DNA of 64,000 bases, taken from contig OX485805.1 of assembly GCA_950295325.1 (NCBI GenBank), positions 1,734,501 to 1,798,500 on the forward strand, given 5' to 3'. The notes beneath the pieces were generated by a model. The model saw nothing but the letters and a program-made list of their open reading frames with translations. It did not search any database and was not told the DNA's origin. Made by a program: the position numbers and the translations under genes. Positions 54,831 to 64,000 of this stretch are shown here, piece after piece. The stretch's first letter is position 1. Every line of letters begins with the position of its first letter. Source of the stretch: Polytrichum commune. Taxonomy: Eukaryota; Streptophyta; Polytrichopsida; Polytrichales; Polytrichaceae.

Positions 54831-55298
54831 ACAATGGGGCAATCTGTCATCTCACTTGGCACTGCATGAGTTAACATAGTTTGAGGTTGCAGCAATTGCA
54901 GTGGATTGTGATGTAGTTATGGGATTGGTTATCATGATCAATTGTTAGGTTTTTGACTGCTAAAATTGTATAGTCTTGTAGCTTCACCATGCACCAATGC
55001 CAAGGGATGAACTTGATCTGTTGGTGAGATTGCATGAGGAATCTGGTGTTGAAGCGTGTAGAAGCAATTGATGATGACATGTAGCAGAAGGGCCACCAGC
55101 AGTTGTGTGGGAATTGACATAGAAGCGCAGGGAGAGACGTCATGCATGACAAGGAACCATGAGGCAGAGATCAACTTGATTCTGATTGGCATTTGAAATT
55201 GAAGTTTGAAGTAATTTACCCTTGGATGGGGTAAACTCTCATAAGAATGTGGACTGGTTGCGGATGTGCACAAGGCGAAGAAATAAGGAATTGACACC
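54831..55298 (+). promoter_or_regulatory. Upstream region of the rhomboid-like gene
   Basis: No other gene. Promoter and leader of the rhomboid-like gene should be here; no clear TATA box is seen. Confidence 0.3.
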
Positions 55299-56117
55299 AT
55301 GGGGCGGCTTCTGGTGTATGACATCCTTGAGAAACCTGCAAGCTCCTGCGCTATTCTTGTGTGCAGTGCAATATGGCTCTTAATCCAACGGAAGAATGTG
55401 GGGTACAGCGATGTCGGGCTGAGTTACGAGACTGTGGTAACACAAGGGCAACATTGGCGGCTCATCACGTCAGCATTCTCTCACATCAGTTTCCTTCATT
55501 TGATTTTTAACATGAGTGCCCTCTGGAGCCTTGGGATTGTTGAAAGTTCCAAAAGTTACAACCTTGGAACTTCTTACTACCTACAGTATTCTCTAGTATT
55601 GCTTCTCCTTTCGGGTTTTCTCATCCTTGGCATGTACCATGTCCTCATCACCCGGTTTAAGCTGGACCTTTTCAGGAGGGTAACTGCGGTTGGATACTCG
55701 TGTGTTGTGTTTGGGTGGATGACCATCCTTGCTGTGAAGCAACCATCTCTGAAGCTTAACATGTTTGGGCTTCTTTCCCTTCCTATCAGCTTTGCGCCGT
55801 TCGAGTCTCTCATTTTCACTTCCATTCTTGTGCCCCAGGCAAGCTTTCTAGGCCACTTAGCGGGAATTATTGTTGGTTATCTCATTGGATGGGGAGTAGT
55901 TCAAGGGATGACAAGCTACTGGGCGATTGTACTCTCAATATGGGCTGCTGTTGGGTTTTTGTTAAGCTTGAAAAAGACTGGGCCTTTTGAGTTGCCCTTT
56001 TTGGAGATTGAGTCAGTGTTAGATCCTGACATGCCAAGTGTGGGGGCTGTCTCATCCAACACGCCTACACCCTGGACAGGAGCCTCTCGTACATTGCAAG
56101 GGAGTAACATGGTCTAG
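55299..56117 (+). CDS. Rhomboid-like intramembrane protease, RBL13 type, complete and intronless
   Basis: A single exon of 272 residues from ATG 55299 (context ACCATGGGG) to TAG 56117. The start [17 protein letters not shown] and the inner [24 protein letters not shown] and [18 protein letters not shown] blocks match plant RBL13/RBL14-like proteins over the full length. Six or seven hydrophobic segments fit the rhomboid fold. Catalytic residues are in place: Asn71 (in the HLIFNM block), Ser134 in GYSC and His186 in FLGHLAG; the usual G-x-S-G is G-Y-S-C, as in this subgroup. Trp53-Arg54 form the family WR motif of loop 1. The role is cleavage of, or binding to, membrane proteins, location unknown. 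The C-terminal 40 residues face the aqueous side. No damage seen. Confidence 0.95.
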   Translation: MGRLLVYDILEKPASSCAILVCSAIWLLIQRKNVGYSDVGLSYETVVTQGQHWRLITSAFSHISFLHLIFNMSALWSLGIVESSKSYNLGTSYYLQYSLVLLLLSGFLILGMYHVLITRFKLDLFRRVTAVGYSCVVFGWMTILAVKQPSLKLNMFGLLSLPISFAPFESLIFTSILVPQASFLGHLAGIIVGYLIGWGVVQGMTSYWAIVLSIWAAVGFLLSLKKTGPFELPFLEIESVLDPDMPSVGAVSSNTPTPWTGASRTLQGSNMV

Positions 56118-57779
56118 CTCTGAAAATGATACCTCCACCCATGGCTTTCCTCCCTTGATTGGCATTGACTGCAGTAATTGTCAGCATGCTTTGTCGCTAC
56201 TTTTTTGGTAGACAAGCTTTAGTCAAGGTCCTTCAGCTTTTAAAATTGATAGGCATGCTCTTCATGACGAGATTTTATGATATCCACCATTGAAGAGGTT
56301 TTTCCTGTCAGGCCATTCTTTTCCTCAGCTAGTCACCTAGACAAACTGATTGTTCAAACGCTTTCAAGTGACACTACAGCAAATAACTGTGAGTCGTGCA
56401 TTATCACTTCTGTCCTCCCCATTTGCATTTTAAAGTGAATTTTCTTGGGTCATGAATGTCCATATGCCATTATTTCAGTAAATGTTCCTTAGTTTGTTTT
56501 GCGGAGTTTGTCTTCACAGGAGTAAGTGGAGGAATGTCCTATTTGGTCATCTTTGTGAGAAATCCTAAAGTTGAGGTTGTCAGTGTCCCATCAATGTACT
56601 CTGGATTGTATTCTTACAGTGTTGGTATTTTCTTGGTGATGTTATTTACTGCTTCGTCATCTTAATTTTAAAGAAAAGTCAGTAGGCTTTGTAGGTACAA
56701 CGAACTCATTCACCTTTCACTTTGCTGTGTAGATTCAGCTAGACCAATTACTACCCACAGTAATTGAGGAATGTTTGATTGATTCCTATTGGCAGTCTGT
56801 CTAGGTCACGTGAGAATGTGATCTTAAGCTAAAAATTCTGTGTAGAGAGGCAGGGCGTTATGATTATTATATTTGTGTGGTTCTGGCATATGGGCATACT
56901 GAAGCATGGGTTATGTGTATGGATAAGTCCTAATATCATATTTATTAGTTGTGGATGTTATGCAAATTCATTGGTATGATTGATTATGCACAATCTGGTA
57001 TAACAGTTCAAAATATGGCCTTCCAGATGAATTTGTTTAGAATGCTTCTGTCAACTTGCTTTCTGGATGTCATTTGTTTCTCCCAGTCAAAAGGGATCTT
57101 TGTTTTCAAAGTGGAGAGGAAGACAGCATCACAGAGAAAGTCAACTATTGTAGGAAACTCTGTATTGTGATAAAGTTGAATGCAATAGCAATTGTAGTCT
57201 CAAGTACGAGTATTCAACATGTTTAAAATGGTCACTATTGTGAGTTTTGTACCTATCTGTTCCAAGCAAGCTTGAGTGAGGATAGTTCTGATCCAAGACC
57301 TTTGAGTCACATCCACTGCAGAGAGCACCAGTATTATTAACAAATTTGTAACTTTGTAATGAAATAAGCAAGTAGTGACTAGAGACATTGCCTAAAATTC
57401 TGTGACAACCGAGTAATGGAGGATATGTGGATCTACAACACTTAAATGAGATTGGAAATTAGGATAGAGGCAACAATATTGTGGTCATTGGTCATCCAGG
57501 ACTCTGGTGTCTTGCCTCATGGATTATCTGTTTCAAGCAATAGGACTAACAAAGCACTTCAAGTTGTCACGATTTTACCTTCACAGGATAGATATCTTCC
57601 ACATGGTTGAGAATATTTTGAGCTTTTAATAGCACGGTTTATTGTGTGTGACCTGGGGCAAAAAAACAGTAGCAAGAACATGATTTTTGGTGCTACTCTT
57701 GACAGCCATGAAGATAAGAAATTCAGGTACTGAGAGCCAAAATTTCTGGAGATTGGATTCTACTCAATGTGGTTCTGAG
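56118..57779. other. 3' flank, no gene recognised
   Basis: No coding similarity. Short frames at 56456-57170 are without motifs. Confidence 0.4.
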
Positions 57780-58120
57780 AGATAAAATGCATTCCATTAG
57801 AGTTCCTCTTACTCAACATGACTTTTGGTTGGGAGTTGGTTTAAAGGTTTAGGTTTAGACCTTCCATGTTTGGAAAGTTTCTGGTGTATGATTGGAGGTA
57901 GTGTGGAGCTTTGAACAAAGAGCACTCTATATTGGTTCATTGAGGGTCAAACTCATTTGGATATCCCAGAAGGTGTTAAAATGAATTTTGTCAGATTGAA
58001 CTGAAATTTGTTGCTCTTTATTCAAATTTAAACACTACCTTTGAGCATGTACCACAGGTGGAAATAAATTATTGATTTGTATGCAAAGCACCCAATGGAA
58101 AATCATAGGGGACCAACTCC
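57780..58120 (+). repeat. Dispersed repeat family R1, diverged copy
   Basis: Matches 23240-23545: ttttggttgggagttggt, accttccatgtt, ttggaggtagtgtgga, ggttcattgagggtcaaactc, then tgtatgcaaa, and ggaaaatcataggggacc. About one third of the unit is kept. Confidence 0.7.
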
Positions 58121-60287
58121 CGATGAAAAATCCCATGGAGTTAAAGGAAAATTGTAATGTGTTGATGCTTATTCTCCATCTCAGTACATCAATCTCAATC
58201 AAAGACCTCCATGAGCAAGAAAAAGAGCAACTTTCTCTTTTGGTTAATGCAACAATCTATGTTATAAGCATATTTGGTTTGCAAAATTAAAATTCTCCAA
58301 TTGAGTGGGTGAATTTGGCTCCAATGATGATGGAAGTTAGATCATACATTTACTAGCAGTAGCATATATTAAACTTGATTGATTCCTCTTGATCTTTGCA
58401 TGTATCCATCCTCATTTGCTATTCTCCAATAGGCTGCTAATAGGGTTGTTGACGTGCCATCTCCAATAACTCATGAGGGAAGTAAAAGACATAACCCAAA
58501 AATTTATCATTGATAGCCCCAAAATGGATTGTTATTTGAAACTTGTAATCAAGAAAAATGTTGAGTGTGATTAAATTTCCTTACATCCATGTACATAAAC
58601 TTTAATGACATGTTTTGATTTTATGTGCACACTCCAAAAAGCACATAGCCTCTCAAATCTTTTTGTAGATATGTCCACATATGTACAATAAACCCAGAAT
58701 AGAATGGAATCTGTATGTTTGATATCGAATAATTTGGCGTGCAAGAAAGCGGTGCTTCCGACAAGTTACCACCATTGATTTTTGAGGGGACAAAGCAGAC
58801 CCAACATATGTCGGGAAAAACTTCAACGTGCATGACATTGAAGTTCTCCGAGGTCGTATGATCTCAAAATTAATCAAGGGACGTCGGCAAACAAATTAGC
58901 AAAAGCCAAAGAGCAAGGGTTATTGTTTTTTTATGTCGCTTCAAACCCGACATCCACAGCTTGTAATAACTCCGGGTGGGACCATGCACATGGTAGATGG
59001 AACTTATTAGCGCCGCTTCCAAGCTTGCTCCTCCGGCTATGAGGTAGGTACATGTCTGAATGCACACTTTCTGACACATGTTGAAATTGCCAGCAATTTC
59101 ATTCACTGCATCAATACTCACATGAATTCACTATGGATAAGTTTTCTTTCACTTGACTACAGTGGTTGTTACAGTGTAGCACATGGATGACATTTCATCA
59201 AGATTCTCAGTGCATGCATACGGCTATGTACTCAAATGACAAACAATGATTTCTGGTTTCTTTATTAAAGGATATCAGTCCTTTGGTTAACATTTAATCA
59301 ATACTTAAGAAGAAAATGAATTTCCAGTAGCATTGATGATTTCCTAATTTACCTCACTGAATGCAAGTCTAAATGTATCAACTAACAACAAAACCTTGAG
59401 AAATGTGCTCACGCACAAAGTTAGTGAACCAGCTTACAGATAATGAAACATTTTGTCGTGAAGGTTACATACGACCACTGTGTACTCAGATAGCAAAGAA
59501 TGATTCTGTGGTAAACAAATAATTGATATCTTGGTTAACAGCTAGAATATAGTGGAGGAGAAAATGACTTTCCAGTAGTTTATATTGATGATGTCATTAC
59601 CTATGGATCAAGTCTAATCAATAGGTCAGGACACAACCTCGACAAATGGGCTTGACACTCACAAAGTCACTAAAACAACTTGCAGATAATGAAACATCAT
59701 CTTTTTGTCTTGAAGGATACCTACTAGTTATTATGCTCATAATTAATCCTACAGTTCCCTAGCTGATCCGAATGTTGAGGCCTGTGACTATTGCTCAGCT
59801 GCCATATCCTTGGGTGGCTGGAGCTGCATGCATGTATTGAAAATTGGAAACAATAATCCAAACTATGAGGGCGGCGCCCTTTTTGCCCACCCACATCAGA
59901 AATTTTGCAGAAATATGGGCTAAGTAGCAATTACACAGTGTACACTCTGATGCGGCCACTGCGGGGCCAGGAATGACAGAATCCTCGAAAGCTGGTGGAT
60001 TGTCCTGGCCAGACTTGTTCCCGAGTGTAAGCCACCATCCAATTTTAGACTGCTAAAGTAAGCGGGCCTTAAATGGAAACTTTTGGCTCTGCACCCACCT
60101 CTCCAAGGATATGAAATACACAATTAGTGCAAGATCATTTTCTTAAGCTCATATGAATTTCTTATTCTCAACAAACTACTTGTAAAATCACCAGTTTAAT
60201 TTTGTTCATACTGTAGGTCTTTTGAGCTATATTTTGATCACATAGTCAATTCTCATTGTAACCTGTGTCAGTTCAGTGTATATGCCT
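58121..60287. other. Intergenic DNA, no gene recognised
   Basis: The minus strand at 58870-59121 has a mixed-composition frame (CQKVCIQTCTYLIAGGASLE and following residues) that I cannot place. 59218-59345 and 59456-59600 look like a diverged direct repeat (tcatgaatg/gataatgaaacat, gaagaaaatga/gaggagaaaatga, ttccagtag, ttgatgat). Confidence 0.35.
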
Positions 60288-60395
60288 AAGTATGAACCTT
60301 GCTATATACTTAGCACTCAAATACAGATGTTCAATCAAGATAAAAGCCCACATAAGGCCCACGTACCTTAGCATACCAAGTTCCAGAGGACATGT
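60288..60395 (-). repeat. R3 repeat, single copy, inverted
   Basis: The reverse complement reads taaggtacgtgggccttatgt, acatctgtatttgagtg and tatatagcaagg, in the same order as the array at 18.1-18.9 kb. Confidence 0.65.
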
Positions 60396-61756
60396 CCTAT
60401 GCAACTGAGAAATTTGCAAATCTATTATAGTGTTAATTAAATCTGCAAAAGTTTCATCCACACAGGACTTACGTGTGCTGGGGACCATCTGGTTGTGGTG
60501 GTAATATATGCTCTGTTGAAGCCTGTGGCTTTATAGCCAGTTGTTGCCAAGAGGATACTGACACATGTGGTGAGTCAATTTTGGTTTTGGAAAACTTCCT
60601 GTTCCTCCAAGTCAGTCTAAGCTTCACCAACCCACGTAAAAGATTCGGGAATGGTATCTTCCAATATGGAGGCTCCGACTTCCAACCTTCAGATTCATGG
60701 CCACTTTGTCTGCCACGCATCGTCCCTGACAAGTTTCACCTGCAATGCCTTCAATCTCGCTGGCTGCCCCATCACTTGATGGCAGAAAGAAACCACTTGA
60801 TTGCAGAAATTGATAAGCATATGTCGGTAAAGCTGCCAGGATAAGCATGATCAAATAGCCTTGACAAGCTTCAAAAAAAGGTCCGTCCCAAGCACCTATC
60901 ATTGCACAGTTCAGTTCAGTGATCATCGGTTACTAGACCGAATTGAGTGGATGTTATCTCTACATTCCTGTCACGGTTTCATTTTTTGGTTTATGAGTAT
61001 CTACATGTTGGCTGCACAATGCATAGTGAAGAATGTTGTTGTTGTTGTTTTTATTTTTATTTATTATTATTTTTAATCTAGATTTAAAGTTGGTGATAGG
61101 ATGCAATTTTTGTCTTCAAAATTGGAACTAAATCACATGGGAGGAGCTATCATGGTGGATTTGTCGATGACTACATAGAATGTGTAGTGATATTTGATGC
61201 AGAGTTGGCACTAACCCACCATACTTTGTTGCATCATTGGATCTTTTAGACTTTATTTTGAAGTTTTTGTTTTAGAGGGGAAATTTCATCTTCCTATTTT
61301 TGGTGAATTTGACCTCGTGAAGTTGAAAAGGAAGACTCCAACTCCTGCGATTCATTGCTAACAGTGGAAAGTAATACCTCCTTGAAAACTCTTAGAATGA
61401 ACTGAGTATTTAGGAGTTTTAAACACTTCAATGAAGTGCAAATTGAGGAATGACCTAGAACTAGACCTAGTTGAGTGGATGTTATCTCAATATTTCTGTA
61501 ATCCATTGCTAATAGCGAGCGGAAAGTAATAATTGTACAATCCTATATATTATTAAGTTTTATTGAACACTTAAATGAAGTGCATATTGAAGAATGAACA
61601 TCTTTAACTTTCCCTGACCAATTTGATCTTATCTCTACATTCTTTTGTTAATAGTGGACAATACTATTTTGAGCACTCATAGTATGGAATGATTATTAAG
61701 GGGTTATTTACACTTGAATGAATTAGTGAATGTGAAGGAAATTCATGATCGTACGA
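60396..61756. other. Intergenic DNA, no gene recognised
   Basis: Overlapping frames on both strands at 60469-60926 (up to 123 residues) look composition-driven. A GTT microsatellite lies at about 61036-61049. Diverged direct repeats around ctgtaatccattgct/gcgattcattgct (61340-61540). Confidence 0.35.
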
Positions 61757-61879
61757 AGTCCTGATCTGATTACTCTTTCCAAGCTGGGGCTGCTGGACCG
61801 CTGCTTTGATCTGGAGCGCCTGGTACATAATGCCAAGCATCTGAAGCGTTATTTTGCACTTTGTGACTGCATCCTGGAC
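61757..61879 (+). other. Exon-like fragment, unidentified
   Basis: The frame reads SPDLITLSKLGLLDRCFDLE, then RLVHNAKHLKRYFALCDC and ILD, up to a strong donor GAC|GTAAGT at 61879/61880. It looks like part of a helical protein. I cannot name the family, and no adjacent exon is evident. The opposite strand is also open (61664-61984) but less protein-like. Confidence 0.35.
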
Positions 61880-62267
61880 GTAAGTATATAATTCTGAGCT
61901 GCCTTGGCAGGCAAGCAGCACTTGAGGGCTAGCTTCTGCCATATTTCGGCTGCTACTTTTGGAATTGGAGTGGTGACCGCGCACCTTTCCTAAAAGTGTA
62001 AGTATAACGGCTTTGGATCATTGTCTCCTGGAGCTTCCACACTTTTCAGCCTAACAAACTTTGGGTTTGCATTGATTTGTCAGGAGTAGTTTAAAGTGAG
62101 GGTTGCCAGTAATCAAAGCTGTCCATTCCACTAGGCATAATAGGATGTGCTACCGCAAGTTTATGCATGTAAGGCAGATGAATATCCACCTCTGATGCAT
62201 GGAGATTATCGCCTCAGATATTTGCCTCAAGGTTACGAACAGGGAGATCTGACCGCTACTTACAGAT
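61880..62267. other. Intergenic DNA
   Basis: Nothing recognisable. Confidence 0.35.
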
Positions 62268-62445
62268 GGGCCGGTTGAGTTTGAGAAATGACCTACACAA
62301 ATCGCCCATCACCTTTGGAGCGAGGAATCTATAGAATATACCTAAATAATAAAGGAAAATTACCGCAAGGTATCAACATGTGACTGTTTGGACTTGGAAA
62401 CAATTGGATCTTGACTGATCATGCCCAAAATCTCTCTGTACACTG
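62268..62445 (+). repeat. Copy of the NLR receptor 3' flank
   Basis: Diverged copy of 34165-34375 (see there). The receptor coding region is not present upstream, so only the tail of a related gene, or a moved piece, remains here. Confidence 0.7.
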
Positions 62446-64000
62446 TCTCAAGGGAATGCCATGACCACAATGCAGTTGCTGTTCTCAAAAAGATAGATTT
62501 CAGGATAATTAGATGTAGTTATTAATGACTGAAGTCTATGCACACCTCAGAGGCGCAGCTAACTCACACTCCTGTCAATTGGTGCTGCTTATACAAACAT
62601 TCAATGCTGCCTGCTACCTGAGATTACATAATGGCGAAAAGATAGCATGTCATTCTGGATCATTAACATTTTGCATAACGAGAAAGTGCAGAAAAGCCCA
62701 TGAATAGTTGTATTGAAAGAATTTATCAGCAATTACTCTGATAAAAATCTACAAAATACCACTGCCACTTGGAAAAATAAATGAAATGAGTGATGAGATC
62801 CTACTAACACTACAAAGTACTTTAGGCATTTAATATATTTGTCACTGAACTGCCACATCCACTCCCTTGAGGACACATGCTAGTCTAGTGTACATGCCCT
62901 TTCTAGCACTTGGGAAGTAAATACATTTGCTTGGAGTCCTTTACTTATTATTATCACAGTCTTTTCCTACATCGCGCATTGTACTACTAAGTGGAGCATC
63001 AATGTCTCATTAGCTGAAAACTGGGTGAGCAATCTCGTCAGACTAGATTGTTCTCAAGAAGCTTGTAAGTTGTGAGTAGCAAGAAGATGGCCACTATGAC
63101 AAGCTAAGTGTTCAAGCTAGCCAACCAGCTAGCCAACCGGCCGTGGCATCTAGCCGGTCAATTAGCTAAGCTAGCTTAGCGTGGCGTGCACATTTCCCTT
63201 GTCTGCACTTGAGTGTGTCAAACCTAGCACTCCTAATTGTTTGAGTGCGTAGGGGACATGAAACAAAATCAAGAGGCTACTCTTCAAGGTGAATTGTGCG
63301 TGTGCCTCGCCTTCTTTAATATAAAAAAGTATGAGTTTTTTTGGCATGGCCTGCCATTTCCTAGCCCATGGGCCATGAAGCTACTTAATTACTTTACTAG
63401 AGACGGTCAGGAGAGCACAAAATGAATTTTAAATGATCAAGATTGGTTTAAATATCAATGAACATGGCAGGAATGTCCTACTTACACAAAAAGAAACAGA
63501 TAAAATGTTGAGTAGTAAGTACTACCATATCTGTATGTTTGGCTCAGGTTTTAGACTTAAGCAAAAGTACTTTACTGCCATTCTTTGGAAGTAACTTGCA
63601 GCAAGATACTACTGCTGCATCATTTGCTAAGTCATCATTATATCACTTTAAGAACATAGCCCTTGCAAGCATCAAGAAGTTGTTTCCCTGCGGTTTTGTA
63701 AGTACAAGAAGATTGTGTGACTCTGCATGTGATGCTTGCAGAAGCGTGTGGTGCATGTATGATGATTGTCAAAAGTTGAGGTTCAATCTAACTACACTAG
63801 CTCGCATCTAGATTTCAGACGACATGCATGTGGTCGGCCAAAGTACCTTCCCGACAAATCCGGATATCCAGACACTTTTCCCGTAAGCTTTAGAATACAA
63901 ACACTACAAGCTTATAATTACCCAGAACTAAATTCAAAATCTTTTAATTCCACAATCCATTCTAATTGGTAGAAGTTAGGATGACTTGGCATAAGCATTT
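62446..64000. other. Intergenic DNA to the window end
   Basis: No gene recognised. At 63113-63180 short agctagcc / ggctagct-type palindromic words cluster (cagctagccaaccggcc, aagctagcttagc). The frame at 63539-63811 has mixed composition but no motif. Confidence 0.35.

Noticed and set aside
60469-60926. Gene from overlapping frames of up to 123 residues
   Set aside because: Open on both strands at once, no recognisable domain, and no supporting splice pattern.

Overview
This is eukaryotic nuclear DNA from a land plant. Genes are split by short GT-AG introns, intergenic DNA is AT-rich and full of old transposons, and the recognisable proteins are plant types: a family 1 UDP-glycosyltransferase, a plant rhomboid, myosin VIII-like IQ motifs, and an NLR immune receptor. 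The NLR has a protein kinase in front of its NB-ARC and LRR domains. That architecture is known mainly from mosses, and its 24-residue LRRs also look moss-like. I therefore infer a moss or another non-flowering land plant. The NLR is the main support for this, and it is not proof.

Layout. 0-0.6 kb: 3' end of a glycosyltransferase gene. 0.6-7.4 kb: AT-rich DNA with an inverted-repeat transposon, a near-perfect palindrome and a decayed PIF/Harbinger transposase. 7.4-16.3 kb: tandem and direct repeats mixed with exon-sized pieces of unrelated housekeeping genes (DNA polymerase epsilon, exosome RRP43 in the wrong order, a universal stress protein, and the ubiquitin-like exons of RAD23 on the minus strand). 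16.3-28.2 kb: no genes; tandem repeats of about 190 bp, a Harbinger-type MITE and a large dispersed repeat family. 28.2-34.2 kb: the kinase-NB-ARC-LRR receptor, one nearly continuous reading frame broken by two stop codons and one single-base deletion, with 33 LRRs encoded by a 72-bp DNA array. 35.2-36.8 kb: exons of a myosin neck followed by exons of a BEACH-protein PH domain. 37.3-45.2 kb: SINE copies, a second MITE, an inverted-repeat transposon sitting inside a tandem repeat, and an odd array of short hairpin repeats downstream of a TATA box. 45.9-47.2 kb: an intact four-exon gene for an RBMX2-like splicing factor. 51.3-52.1 kb: two arrays of hairpin-forming repeats with paired changes in the stems. 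53.4-54.8 kb: a diverged tandem duplication. 55.3-56.1 kb: an intact intronless rhomboid-like gene (RBL13 type). 56-64 kb: mostly nothing recognisable, with more copies of the dispersed repeats.

Only two genes look complete (RBMX2-like and rhomboid-like). The glycosyltransferase runs off the window. The receptor is large, well conserved and disrupted. Other gene similarity is in fragments, which suggests gene pieces moved or left behind by transposons. The genes do not form one pathway.
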